A stretch of 64,000 nt of DNA, from NCBI GenBank assembly GCA_964501335.1, contig CAZCTC010000002.1, positions 62,001-126,000 of the forward strand, read 5' to 3'. Source of the stretch: CAZCTC01 sp964501335. Its GTDB lineage: Bacteria; Chloroflexota; Anaerolineae; B4-G1; SLSP01. Each line of letters opens with the position of its first letter. Position 1 is the first letter of the stretch. The position numbers and the translations under genes are program-made. The notes below the pieces were generated by a model. The model did not search any database, was not told the origin of the DNA, and saw only the letters and a program-made list of their open reading frames with translations. Below, piece by piece: positions 17,827-26,304 of the stretch.

Positions 17827-18465
17827 ATGGAATCCAAATGGGGCATCCCCAAACCAACTCTAAATCGCCTGCCGGTCTATTACCGGCGTCTGTTAGAAGC
17901 CATCGATCACGGCATCGGATTTGTCTCATCCCGGGAACTCGGTGCTGCCGCCGGCGTTCCCGATGTCCAGGTCCGCAAAGACCTCACCTACCTCAATCAA
18001 AGCGGCCGCTCCCGTTCCGGAGTCGGCTATGAGGCTAAATCCCTGGCCAATCAGCTGGAAAGTTACCTGGGCCTGAAAAACCCCAAACGCGCTGCCCTGG
18101 TCGGCGTCGGCAATCTGGGTCAGGCTCTGGCGCTCTACCCCGGATTTCAACATTACGGGCTCCAACTCCTCGCGCTCTTCGACAATGCCCCCGAAAAAAT
18201 CGGCCAGACCATCAGCTCCGTCACGGTCGAACCCATCACCGCCCTCCCAACCCGGGTTCGCCAAATGGAAATCCAACTCGGTATCATCACGGTACCGGTC
18301 CGGGCGGCTCAATCCGTCGCCCAGGCCCTCGTCGACGGCGGCGTCAATACGCTATGGAATTTCGCTCCCTGCCATCTTGAAGTCCCTGATGAGATTATGG
18401 TGAAAAACGAAGACCTGGCCGCCGCCCTGGCCATGCTTTCTCACTATCTCAACCGGGTCGATTGA
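17827..18465 (+). CDS. rex: Redox-sensing transcriptional repressor Rex
   Basis: NAD(H)-responsive repressor that senses the NADH/NAD+ ratio and controls fermentative and respiratory genes, 212 aa, the usual size. The N-terminal winged helix carries the family signature IPKPTLNRLPVYYRRL and VSSRELG....VPDVQVRKDL (residues 7-53). The Rossmann NAD-binding glycine motif is LVGVGNLG (residues 91-98). The C-terminal swapped helix region ends MLSHYLN. The start ATG has AGGAG 9 nt upstream. It stands first of two plus-strand genes. The neighbouring xanthine-dehydrogenase-like and protease genes are not obvious Rex targets, and no operator is visible here. Confidence 0.92.
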   Translation: MESKWGIPKPTLNRLPVYYRRLLEAIDHGIGFVSSRELGAAAGVPDVQVRKDLTYLNQSGRSRSGVGYEAKSLANQLESYLGLKNPKRAALVGVGNLGQALALYPGFQHYGLQLLALFDNAPEKIGQTISSVTVEPITALPTRVRQMEIQLGIITVPVRAAQSVAQALVDGGVNTLWNFAPCHLEVPDEIMVKNEDLAAALAMLSHYLNRVD

Positions 18466-18490
18466 CACCCACCTCAAATCCCATTACAAT
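18462..18490 (+). promoter_or_regulatory. Strong sigma-70-type promoter overlapping the rex stop codon
   Basis: Perfect TTGACA (18462-18467), 17-nt spacer, TACAAT (18485-18490). The -35 shares bases with the rex TGA stop. It is placed to drive the receiver-like gene at 18525 independently of rex. Confidence 0.7.
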
Positions 18491-18524
18491 AGAAGAAGTC
18501 AGACATTAATAAAAAGGCCGAACG

Positions 18525-18941
18525 GTGACGGTAGAAACTCCTTGGGTTAACCTTTCAAAAATCCAAAAAAAGCCTGTGATTTTGGTTATCGCTCCCGAAT
18601 GGCGCGACCGTGCAGTTCTGGTCGCGCAACTCAGCGAACAATTTCCCTATGCAGTGCACTCTGCCCCTACCCCAACAGAAGCCGAGCTACGGCTGCGTAT
18701 CCAAAATATGGAACCGGTGCTGCTGATCGTCGAAACCGACAGCAGCGTGGATACCTCCACCTTGCAAAAACTCTGCGATACCCACCCCGACACGGCACTG
18801 GTTCTGATTTATGGAGTCTTCTACCAGACTGAATATCTGCCCTTTCATGCCCGGGCTGCAAAAGTGCTCAAACGTCCCCTGACGGTCGGCGAAATTGTCC
18901 GCGCCGTCGCAGCGGTGCTCGAAGACCAAAATCAATCCTGA
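18525..18941 (+). CDS. Degenerate response-regulator receiver-like protein
   Basis: 138 aa from a GTG start; the next in-frame ATG is too far in. The pattern of a receiver fold is present: an ILVIAPEW beta-1 region, LLIVETDSS beta-3, a VLIYG strand and the conserved VLKRPLTVGEIVRAV C-terminal Lys-Pro helix. The acidic pocket that binds Mg in true receivers is missing (APE instead of DD) and the phospho-acceptor position reads ETDSS. It therefore probably does not work by standard phosphotransfer and may be a protein-interaction module. It has its own strong promoter. An inverted repeat (18953-18967 / 18973-18987) follows and may terminate it. No output domain is present. Confidence 0.6.
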   Translation: MTVETPWVNLSKIQKKPVILVIAPEWRDRAVLVAQLSEQFPYAVHSAPTPTEAELRLRIQNMEPVLLIVETDSSVDTSTLQKLCDTHPDTALVLIYGVFYQTEYLPFHARAAKVLKRPLTVGEIVRAVAAVLEDQNQS

Positions 18942-18952
18942 AGGCCATCATT

Positions 18953-18987
18953 CACCGTCCGAGGTTTGACTCAAACCCCGGACGGTG
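18953..18987 (+). terminator. Hairpin after the receiver-like gene
   Basis: Arms 18953-18967 and 18973-18987 pair at 14 of 15 positions with a 5-nt loop, 11 nt past the stop at 18941. A short GTCTGTCTC tail follows, not a clean U-tract. Confidence 0.5.
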
Positions 18988-19038
18988 GTCTGTCTCTGGC
19001 CTCTAAAGCTCGAACCTCATTGCAAGGAGTTGCAACGC

Positions 19039-21975
19039 ATGAAGATCACTTTGACCCTGAACGGCAAAAAGAGCGATTTTGAGATCCAACCGGGGGAAAC
19101 CCTCCTCAGCCTGCTGCGCCGCCTCGGCCTGCGCAGCGTCAAATTCGGCAGCGAGGACGGTACGGATGGATACAGCACAGTCCTGATCAACGGCCATCCC
19201 CGCAGTGCGGTGGTCACCCTCGCGGCCCAGGTTCACGGCGCTGAGGTTCTCACGGTGGAAGGCCTGGGCGGCCCGCAACAGCGCGGCTGGAAAGGCAGCG
19301 CCCCCCTCCACCCCATCCAGCAGGCTTTTGTCGAAGCCGGCGCGATCCAAAGCGGGTACGATACCCCCGCCCTGATCCTGGCCGCCAAAGCCCTGCTTGA
19401 CCGCAACCCGAAGCCTACCGAAGCGGAAGTCCGCGACGCGATCAGCGGGATCGTCTCCCGCGAAACCGGCCATGCCAAACCGGTCGCCGCGATCCTGCGT
19501 GCAGCCGCCGTCATGCGCGGCGAAACGCCCGAACCGCTCACGCTGGAAGCCGCCCCCACGACCACTCCCGGCGAAGCCGGCCCCAGCCCGCGCGTCATCA
19601 CCTTCCCCACGGTGATCCTCTCCGACGCCGCCAAAAAATTCAAGGTCGTCGGTCAGCCCACTACCAAAGTCGATGCCCTGAAACTGGTCCAGGGAAAGCC
19701 GGTCTTCACCGCCGACTTCGAGCGCCCCGGCATGCTCTACGCCAAAATTCTGCACAGCCCCTACGCCCATGCCCGCATTCTCGACATCGATACCAGCAAG
19801 GCTGAGGCCCTGCCCGGTGTCCATGCCGTCCTGACCTACAAAAACGTTCCCCGCATCGTCTTCTCTTCCGCCGGACAGTCTTACCCTATCCCCGGCCCTA
19901 AAGACTATGTCAGCTTCGACAACAAAGTCCGTTACGTCGGTGATCGCGTCGCTGCCGTCGCCGCCGAAACCCCCGAAATCGCCGAAGCGGCGCTGCGGTT
20001 GATCAAAGTCGATTACGAGGTCCTGCAGCCCGTGCTGAGCATCGACGAAGCCATGGCCGAAAGCGCCCCTGTGATCCACGATCAGGCTGATTACGTTAAA
20101 TTCGCCGATTCCGATCCGCAACGCAACCACGCCGCCAGTGTCCGCATCGAACTGGGCGATGTGGACCGCGCCATGGAAGAAGCCGACTTCGTCTTTGAAG
20201 GCACCTACGAGGTCCAACGGATGAAGCACGTTCCGCTCGAACCCTGGGTCTGCCTCACCTATTGGGATGAAGACGACCGCCTGGTCATCGTGACCTCAAC
20301 CCAGGTTCCCTTCCACGTGCGCCGCATCCTGGCCCCGGTCCTGGGCCTCTCCGAAAAGCGCATCCATGTGATCAAACCCCGCATCGGCGGCGCTTTCGGC
20401 AACAAACAGGAAATCTACGAGGACATCGCCGGCCACCTCACGATCGCCACCGGCCGCCCCGTCTTGATGGAACTGACCCGCGAGGAACAATTCGTCTACA
20501 CCGTGACCCGCCACTCGATGCGCGTCCAATACCGCGTCGGCGTGATGAAAGACGGCACGATGGTCGCCCAGGATCTGCGCGCGATCAGCGACACGGGCGC
20601 CTACGGCGGCCACGCCCTGACCGTGTTGGGCAATGTGGGCCACAAGACGCTGGCCCTCTACAAAACCCCTCACCTGCGCTTCCACGGCGATACGGTCTAC
20701 ACCAATCGCCCGCGCTCCGGCGCCTTCCGCGGCTACGGCGTGACCCAGGGTGTGGTGGCCACAGAAACGGTGCTCACCCGCGCCGCCAACGCCCTCGGAA
20801 TGGATCCGATCATCTTCCGTCTGAAGAACCTCATCGAGCCCGGCGATGAACATATGATGAGCAAAGCCTGGAGTGAAGGTCGGGCCGCTCACGGCGAAAT
20901 CATCCAGACCAACGCCCTGCGCGAAGCCGTAGCCCAGGGAGCCGCCGCTATGGCCTGGGATGCCAAGTTCGGCAATCCCGAATGGCACACGGTCCCCGGC
21001 AATCCCAACCTGCGCCGCGGCATCGGCATGACCTTCCTGATGCAGGGCTCCGGCATCCCCAATCTGGATATGGCCGCCGCCACCATCAAGATGAACGACG
21101 ACGGCTCCTTCAACCTCCATTTGGGCGCGGCCGATCTCGGCACCGGCGCCGACACGGTGCTGGCCCAGATCGCCGCCGAAGTGTTGGGCTGCTCGCTCGA
21201 TAATTTCATCGTCCTCTCGGGCGATACCGACCTCACCCCCTTCGACAAAGGCGCCTACGCCTCCAGCACCACCTACATCAGTGGTGGCGCCGCCGCCCGG
21301 GCCGCCGAGCAGGTGGCCGCTCAGATCCGGGAAGTCGCCGCCCAAATGGTCGGCGATGAACCCGACTCCATCTCTCTGCACGACACCGCCGCCTGGACCG
21401 AAGACGGCCGCCGGATCCCCTTCCGCGATATCGCGCTGAGTTCATTGCATACCAGCCACCAGCACCAGATTATGGGCCAGGCCTCCTTCCTCAGCCCGGT
21501 CAGCCCGCCGCCCTTCGCCGTCCAGTTCGCCGAAGTGACGGTCGATATGGAAACCGGCCAGGTCACCACCGACCGGTTGCTGATCGCCATGGATTCCGGT
21601 CAGATCATCAACCCCTTGACCGCCTGCGGTCAGGCGGAAGGCGGCATGCATCAGGCCCTGGGCTATGCCCTCACCGAAGAGTTAGTCTTCGATCCGCATG
21701 GGCGCATTCTCAACCCGCGCTTCGATGATTACCGGGTCTTCCGCGCCGACGAGATGCCGCCGATGGAGACAATCTTCGTGGAGACCTTCGAGCCCTCGCA
21801 CCCGATGGGCGCCAAATCGGTCTCCGAAATCGTGGTCAACGGCGTGGCCCCGGCGGTGATCAATGCGGTCTACGATGCCACGGGCGTGATGATGCACCAC
21901 ACACCCTTGACCCCGGAACGGGTCTGGCAGACGCTCACCGCCGTAAAACAGGCCAACGCCAACGGCGTCCTGTAG
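19039..21975 (+). CDS. Xanthine dehydrogenase-family molybdenum hydroxylase fusion with a cysteine-less ferredoxin domain
   Basis: 978 aa; start at 19039 with AAGGAG 9 nt upstream. Residues 1-155 have the two-domain [2Fe-2S] fold of the small subunit (TLNGK, TLLSLLR, HPIQQAFVEAGAIQ). All eight cysteine ligands are replaced: Ser38, Asp43, Ser46, Val58, Ser105, Asp108, Ser140 and Glu142. From about residue 210 the large molybdopterin subunit is intact in outline: GKPVFTADF, GGAFGNKQ, a SGAFRGYG loop, LGTGADTVLAQIAAE and the active-site Glu in MGAKSVSE. The last motif resembles the anaerobic or selenium-type branch of the family. Known relatives hydroxylate purines or other aromatic heterocycles and pass electrons through the Fe-S clusters. 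Here that route is absent, so either another acceptor is used or the enzyme has a different role. No FAD subunit is adjacent. Confidence 0.85.
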   Translation: MKITLTLNGKKSDFEIQPGETLLSLLRRLGLRSVKFGSEDGTDGYSTVLINGHPRSAVVTLAAQVHGAEVLTVEGLGGPQQRGWKGSAPLHPIQQAFVEAGAIQSGYDTPALILAAKALLDRNPKPTEAEVRDAISGIVSRETGHAKPVAAILRAAAVMRGETPEPLTLEAAPTTTPGEAGPSPRVITFPTVILSDAAKKFKVVGQPTTKVDALKLVQGKPVFTADFERPGMLYAKILHSPYAHARILDIDTSKAEALPGVHAVLTYKNVPRIVFSSAGQSYPIPGPKDYVSFDNKVRYVGDRVAAVAAETPEIAEAALRLIKVDYEVLQPVLSIDEAMAESAPVIHDQADYVKFADSDPQRNHAASVRIELGDVDRAMEEADFVFEGTYEVQRMKHVPLEPWVCLTYWDEDDRLVIVTSTQVPFHVRRILAPVLGLSEKRIHVIKPRIGGAFGNKQEIYEDIAGHLTIATGRPVLMELTREEQFVYTVTRHSMRVQYRVGVMKDGTMVAQDLRAISDTGAYGGHALTVLGNVGHKTLALYKTPHLRFHGDTVYTNRPRSGAFRGYGVTQGVVATETVLTRAANALGMDPIIFRLKNLIEPGDEHMMSKAWSEGRAAHGEIIQTNALREAVAQGAAAMAWDAKFGNPEWHTVPGNPNLRRGIGMTFLMQGSGIPNLDMAAATIKMNDDGSFNLHLGAADLGTGADTVLAQIAAEVLGCSLDNFIVLSGDTDLTPFDKGAYASSTTYISGGAAARAAEQVAAQIREVAAQMVGDEPDSISLHDTAAWTEDGRRIPFRDIALSSLHTSHQHQIMGQASFLSPVSPPPFAVQFAEVTVDMETGQVTTDRLLIAMDSGQIINPLTACGQAEGGMHQALGYALTEELVFDPHGRILNPRFDDYRVFRADEMPPMETIFVETFEPSHPMGAKSVSEIVVNGVAPAVINAVYDATGVMMHHTPLTPERVWQTLTAVKQANANGVL

Positions 21976-21995
21976 ATTTTCACCCCCTAAAAACG

Positions 21996-22033
21996 ACATT
22001 TCGGCGCGCCCCCTGGGGGGCGCGCCGAAATGT
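21996..22033. terminator. Long GC-rich hairpin after the molybdenum hydroxylase gene
   Basis: Arms 21996-22013 and 22016-22033 are exact 18-bp complements with a 2-nt loop, 20 nt past the stop. No U-tract follows. The stem opens with ATTTCG, like other host intergenic hairpins in this window. Confidence 0.55.
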
Positions 22034-22207
22034 TGTAACGCTGTCTACTGTCTGCTTACTACTGTCTACTTTCTCAAATAAAATTCTAATTCCCCTCTTA
22101 TGTTTTTCAAACACTTCTCCCCTATACTCAAAGCTGACTCTAAAGAATCACGTCTGACGGATACTTCCGTCTTGATGCTGTCAGGAATTATGCGAGGAGG
22201 TAACAAC

Positions 22208-24118
22208 ATGGCGAAAATTGTAGGTATTGACCTGGGTACAACCAATTCCGTGGTCGCTGTTATGGAAGGCGGCCAGGTTACGGTGATCCCGACGGCAGAA
22301 GGCGGCCGGCTTTGTCCATCCGTGGTGGCCTTTACTAAAGGAAACGAACGGCTGGTGGGCGCTCCGGCAAAACGACAGGCTGTCGTCAATGCAGAAAATA
22401 CTATTTATTCGGTCAAACGGCTGATGGGCCGCCGCAGCGACGATCCCGAAGTGGAAGTAACCCGCAAAATGGTCTCCTACTCGATCGTCCCCGGCCCCCA
22501 GGGCGATGCCCGCGTCAATATTCCGGTGACCAGCAAGACCTACACGCCGCAGGAAATCTCGGCAATGATCCTGCAAAAACTAAAGAAAGACGCCGAAGCC
22601 TATTTGGGCGAACCGGTCAGCCGCGCCGTCATCACGGTCCCTGCTTATTTTAACGACAGCCAGCGCCAGGCGACCAAAGACGCCGGGCAGATTGCAGGGT
22701 TGGAAGTGTTGCGCATCATCAACGAACCGACGGCCTCCGCGTTGGCCTACGGGCTCGACAAGCAATCTAACGAAACTATTTTGGTCTTCGACCTCGGCGG
22801 CGGTACCTTCGATGTCTCTATTTTGGAAGTCAGCGAAGGCCTGATCGAAGTCAAATCGACGAACGGCGACACCCACCTGGGCGGCGACGACTGGGATGAA
22901 CGGGTAGCCCGCTGGTTGATCGACGAGTTCAAGCGCGACCAGGGGATCGATCTGGGACGCGATCCGCAGGCCATGCAGCGGCTGCGCGAGGCCTCCGAAA
23001 AGGCCAAGATCGAACTCTCCACAATGATGGAAACGGAAATCAACCTGCCCTACATCACGGCCGATGCCAACGGGCCCAAACACTTGCAGACCCGTCTGAC
23101 CCGCGCCAAGTTCGAGCAGTTGACCCGCGATCTGGTCGATCGCTGCCGCATCCCCTTTGAACGGGCCCTGCGCGACGCCAAACTGACCCCCAACAACCTG
23201 GATCAGGTCGTGTTGGTTGGTGGCGCCACCCGTATGCCGATGATTCAACAGCTGGTCCGCGAACTGACCAGCGGCAAAGAACCGCACAAGGGCGTCAATC
23301 CGGACGAGGTTGTAGCCATCGGCGCCGCCATTCAGGCCGCCGTGCTCTCCGGCGAGGTCACCGACATTCTGCTGCTCGACGTCACCCCGCTCTCGCTGGG
23401 TGTGGAAACGCTGGGCGGCCGGATGACCACCCTCATCCCGCGCAACACGACGATCCCTGTCCGCAAGAGCGAAACCTTCACGACGGCGGAAGACGGCCAG
23501 ACTGCGGTCGATGTTAAGGTCTTCCAGGGCGAACGCCCGATGGCGGGAGACAATATGCTGCTCGGCCAGTTCCGGCTCGACGGTATCCCGCCGGCACCCC
23601 GCGGCCTGCCACAGGTCGAAGTGACCTACGACATCGACACCAACGGTATCCTGAATGTGTCGGCCAAAGACAAGGCCACCGGTCGCGAACAAAAGATCAC
23701 CATCACCGCCAGCACCAACCTGAACAAGGACGAAGTGGAACGGCTGATCGAATCGGCGAAGCAGCATGAGACCGAAGACCGCAAAAAGCGCGATCTGGTC
23801 GATGCCCGCAACGAGGCCGACAGCCTGATCTACGGGGTCGAAAAGACCGTACGGGATCTGGGCGATAAGGCCCCCGCCGATGTCCGCAGTCAGATCGAGA
23901 GCAAGATCTCCGACCTGAAACAAATGAAGGACACCAACAATGACCCGACCGCCATCCGCAAAGCCATGGAAGATCTAAAACAGGTGGCGATGCGGCTGGG
24001 TGAGCAAATGTACGGTCAACCCGGCGGAACTCCAGGCGGCGTTGGACCGGGAGGCCCGCAAGGGGAGCCCGATCAGGGTGGCCCGGACGTCGTCGAAGGG
24101 GAATATCGCGAACTGTAG
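22208..24118 (+). CDS. dnaK: Molecular chaperone DnaK (Hsp70)
   Basis: ATP-dependent chaperone, 636 aa, normal length. The start at 22208 follows GAGGAGGTAACAAC; longer frames lack a ribosome binding site. The nucleotide-binding domain begins MAKIVGIDLGTTNSVVAV and carries NEPTASALAYG, IFDLGGGTFDVSIL-type and VLVGGATRMP-type phosphate and connect motifs. The substrate domain starts near DVTPLSLGVETLGG, and the alpha-helical lid ends in a Gly/Pro-rich tail and VVEGEYREL. It is followed by grpE and dnaJ in the same direction, the classic co-chaperone order. No CIRCE inverted repeat is visible upstream, so HrcA control is not supported here. Confidence 0.97.
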   Translation: MAKIVGIDLGTTNSVVAVMEGGQVTVIPTAEGGRLCPSVVAFTKGNERLVGAPAKRQAVVNAENTIYSVKRLMGRRSDDPEVEVTRKMVSYSIVPGPQGDARVNIPVTSKTYTPQEISAMILQKLKKDAEAYLGEPVSRAVITVPAYFNDSQRQATKDAGQIAGLEVLRIINEPTASALAYGLDKQSNETILVFDLGGGTFDVSILEVSEGLIEVKSTNGDTHLGGDDWDERVARWLIDEFKRDQGIDLGRDPQAMQRLREASEKAKIELSTMMETEINLPYITADANGPKHLQTRLTRAKFEQLTRDLVDRCRIPFERALRDAKLTPNNLDQVVLVGGATRMPMIQQLVRELTSGKEPHKGVNPDEVVAIGAAIQAAVLSGEVTDILLLDVTPLSLGVETLGGRMTTLIPRNTTIPVRKSETFTTAEDGQTAVDVKVFQGERPMAGDNMLLGQFRLDGIPPAPRGLPQVEVTYDIDTNGILNVSAKDKATGREQKITITASTNLNKDEVERLIESAKQHETEDRKKRDLVDARNEADSLIYGVEKTVRDLGDKAPADVRSQIESKISDLKQMKDTNNDPTAIRKAMEDLKQVAMRLGEQMYGQPGGTPGGVGPGGPQGEPDQGGPDVVEGEYREL

Positions 24119-24244
24119 CCCCTGGGGCACAATCCAAACACTGAAGCGGGGGGTGGTAAATATCACCCCCCGCATTTAAGTAAAGCCCAAATGGGCCAGT
24201 CTAAACGCCCCCGGTGGGCTGCATCTTTTAGCGGAGGTCTTTGT

Positions 24245-24856
24245 ATGAGTGGTCATAAACAATCCCGGCGGATTCAGGTCAAAGGAACCAAATCTGCCGA
24301 TTCGCAGTCCCCAGCCACGGAAGAAACACCCCAGGCTGCTGCCGCAACCCCGGAAGCTCAAACCGTGGTCGAAGAACCCGAAGTGGTCAATAAAACAACG
24401 CCCGAACCCCAGCCCGAACCAACTGCCGCAACGCCGGCTGTCGATTGGCGAGATATGGCCCTGCGCTTGCAGGCCGAAATGGACAATTATCGCAAACGCC
24501 AGGAGCGCCGGGCAGAAGATCGTATTCACGATGAAAAAGCCCGCCTGCTGCGCGGTTTCTTAAGCGTCATGGATAATCTGGAACAGGCATTGGCCCATCT
24601 ACAGCGCGATGATGCTCTCTTCCAGGGTGTCCGCGTCACCTATGACGGAATGCAGGCACTCTTGAGAATTGAGGGCGTGGAAAATATCCCGGCCCTGGGC
24701 CAGCCATTTGACCCGACCTGGCAGGAAGCCGTAGCCATGATCCCCGCTCAGCCCGATCAGGAACACGAAATGATGGTCCTGGCCGAAGAACAAAAAGGGT
24801 ATCGTCTTGGCGAACGCTTGCTGCGTCCGGCGCGGGTGGTCGTCGCTAAAAAATAA
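24245..24856 (+). CDS. grpE: Nucleotide exchange factor GrpE
   Basis: Releases ADP from DnaK, 203 aa. The start at 24245 (MSGHKQSRR) has GGAGG 9 nt upstream. The N-terminal ~70 residues are an acidic, Pro/Glu/Thr-rich disordered tail. The core begins DWRDMALRLQAEMDNYRKRQERR, with the long helix and RGFLSVMDNLEQAL. The beta wing ends in GYRLGERLLRPARVVVAKK, a near-invariant GrpE signature. It sits between dnaK (126 nt upstream) and dnaJ (9 nt downstream). Confidence 0.95.
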   Translation: MSGHKQSRRIQVKGTKSADSQSPATEETPQAAAATPEAQTVVEEPEVVNKTTPEPQPEPTAATPAVDWRDMALRLQAEMDNYRKRQERRAEDRIHDEKARLLRGFLSVMDNLEQALAHLQRDDALFQGVRVTYDGMQALLRIEGVENIPALGQPFDPTWQEAVAMIPAQPDQEHEMMVLAEEQKGYRLGERLLRPARVVVAKK

Positions 24857-24865
24857 CGAGCTCCA

Positions 24866-26074
24866 ATGAAATACAAAGACTATTACGGAATTCTCGGCAT
24901 CCCGCAGAACGCCGGCGATAAAGACATCAAGCAGGCGTTCCGCATGCTGGCTCGTAAGTATCACCCCGATGCCAATAAGGGCAACCGAGAGAGCGAAGAA
25001 CGCTTCAAGGAAATCAATGAAGCCTACGAAGTCCTCTCGGACCCTGAAAAGCGCAGCCGCTACGATCAAATGGGCGAAGCCTGGGCCGACTGGCAACAAC
25101 AAGGCGGGCGCGCGGAAGATTTCGATTGGGATTACTGGACCTCCGCGCCCAGCTCAAGCGGACAACATGTCTACGTACGTCAGGGAACGCCAGAAGATAT
25201 CAAAGACCTCTTTGGCGGCGGCGAAGGGGTCTCCTTCTCAGACTTCTTCCAGCAACTCTTCGGAGGAGGCACGGGCGGCAGCAGTCGGGGACAGAATCAG
25301 GCTCCCGATAACGACTACGGCGATTTTGAAAACTATACCAGCGGCAGCAGTGGCCGCGGGGGCGCCGGAAGTCCATTCGGCGATTTCTTCGGCGGCGGCA
25401 GCAGCGGCAAACCCCGCCCCAATCGCTCCGGCGTGCGCATCCGCAGCAGTCAAGGCGGCGGCAACAGCGGCACCGGTGGAGTTCGCCCCAAACCGCAAAG
25501 CCACGTTTACGAACACCCACAACCGCAACCGCAGGCCCAATCCCAGCCCCACGCCCAGACCCAATCCCCCGGCTACGAACAACCGGTCGATATCACCCTG
25601 GAAGAAGCTTTCAAAGGAACCTCTCGCCTCCTCCAGATGGGAGAACGCCGGTTGGAAGTCCAGATTCCCGCCGGAGCGGATAACGGCACGCGGGTAAGAA
25701 TCCCCGGCGAAGTCATCCCCGGAATGGGCAAGGCCGCCGATATCTACCTTATCATCGAAGTTCAGCCCCACACCCGCTACGAACGCAAAGGGGACGATCT
25801 TTACATCCACGTCAATGTGGATCTCTATGCTGCCCTTTTGGGCGGCGAAGTGGCCGTCCCCCTGCTCAATGGAAAGACGGTCATGCTGCGGATTCCACCG
25901 GAAACCCAAAACGGGCACGCCATCCGCCTGCGCGGGAAAGGCATGCCCCGATTACAACAGCCCGATAATCCCGGAGATCTCTATGTCGTCGTTGATATCC
26001 GTCTGCCCACCGGGCTGAGCGCTCAAGAACGCGCCCTGTTCGAACAACTACGGCAGTTGCGGGAAGGCCGATAA
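24866..26074 (+). CDS. DnaJ-family co-chaperone without zinc finger (CbpA-like, type II)
   Basis: 402 aa. The J-domain is at residues 5-70 with the HPD motif at 33-35, which stimulates the DnaK ATPase. A very long Gly/Ser/Gln/Pro-rich linker spans about residues 85-235. The two C-terminal substrate-binding beta domains follow (PVDITLEEAFKGTSRLL, QIPAGADNGTRVRIPGEG-like, LRLRGKGMPRL-like). The four CxxCxGxG zinc repeats of type I DnaJ are missing, so this is CbpA/DnaJ type II despite its dnaK-grpE-dnaJ position. No strong ribosome binding site is seen; translation may be coupled to grpE 9 nt upstream. Confidence 0.9.
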   Translation: MKYKDYYGILGIPQNAGDKDIKQAFRMLARKYHPDANKGNRESEERFKEINEAYEVLSDPEKRSRYDQMGEAWADWQQQGGRAEDFDWDYWTSAPSSSGQHVYVRQGTPEDIKDLFGGGEGVSFSDFFQQLFGGGTGGSSRGQNQAPDNDYGDFENYTSGSSGRGGAGSPFGDFFGGGSSGKPRPNRSGVRIRSSQGGGNSGTGGVRPKPQSHVYEHPQPQPQAQSQPHAQTQSPGYEQPVDITLEEAFKGTSRLLQMGERRLEVQIPAGADNGTRVRIPGEVIPGMGKAADIYLIIEVQPHTRYERKGDDLYIHVNVDLYAALLGGEVAVPLLNGKTVMLRIPPETQNGHAIRLRGKGMPRLQQPDNPGDLYVVVDIRLPTGLSAQERALFEQLRQLREGR

Positions 26075-26104
26075 AAACTCTGATTCTCAGGGGAAGGAGA
26101 AGTG

Positions 26105-26185
26105 ATGTTCAAACGCACCCTGGTTGCCCAAAACGCAACCCCGGCTGCCGGACAGACAATCTTTTCCGTTAAACAGATACCCTGA
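26105..26185 (+). CDS. Possible 26-aa small protein
   Basis: ATG at 26105 is preceded by GGAAGGAGAAGTG, one of the best ribosome binding sites in the region, and the frame encodes MFKRTLVAQNATPAAG and ends at a TGA (26183-26185). It may be a genuine small protein downstream of dnaJ, or the 5' remnant of a longer gene cut off by the repeat starting at 26208. No family recognised. Confidence 0.35.
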   Translation: MFKRTLVAQNATPAAGQTIFSVKQIP

Positions 26186-26207
26186 AAATATTTCAATTCA
26201 CGCTGAT

Positions 26208-26282
26208 CTCACCACAGAGACACAGAACGCACAGAGCGAGATAAAAATTTCTTCTTTGTGCCCGCTGTGTCTCCGTGGTGAA
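26208..26282. repeat. Imperfect inverted repeat of the CACCACAGAGACACAG type
   Basis: Left arm 26208-26236 and right arm 26255-26282 match at about 22 of 27 positions. Repeats of this word pattern are scattered in many environmental bacterial genomes (from memory). It sits between the 26-aa ORF and the HtrA-like gene. A half-element of similar wording occurs at about 15355-15395. Confidence 0.55.
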
Positions 26283-26304
26283 TTTTTTTATAAAGGAGAT
26301 CCCT

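Noticed and set aside
20296..21381. 361-aa antisense open frame inside the molybdenum hydroxylase gene
   Set aside because: His/Gly/Asp-rich product typical of antisense frames in GC-rich genes; no ribosome binding site; the sense strand has clear family motifs.
22034..22207. CIRCE or heat-shock sigma promoter upstream of dnaK
   Set aside because: Searched for the TTAGCACTC/GAGTGCTAA inverted repeat and CTTGAA/CCCCAT boxes; nothing convincing is present.
22580..23923. 447-aa antisense open frame inside dnaK
   Set aside because: dnaK antisense frames are commonly open because of codon bias; no independent support.
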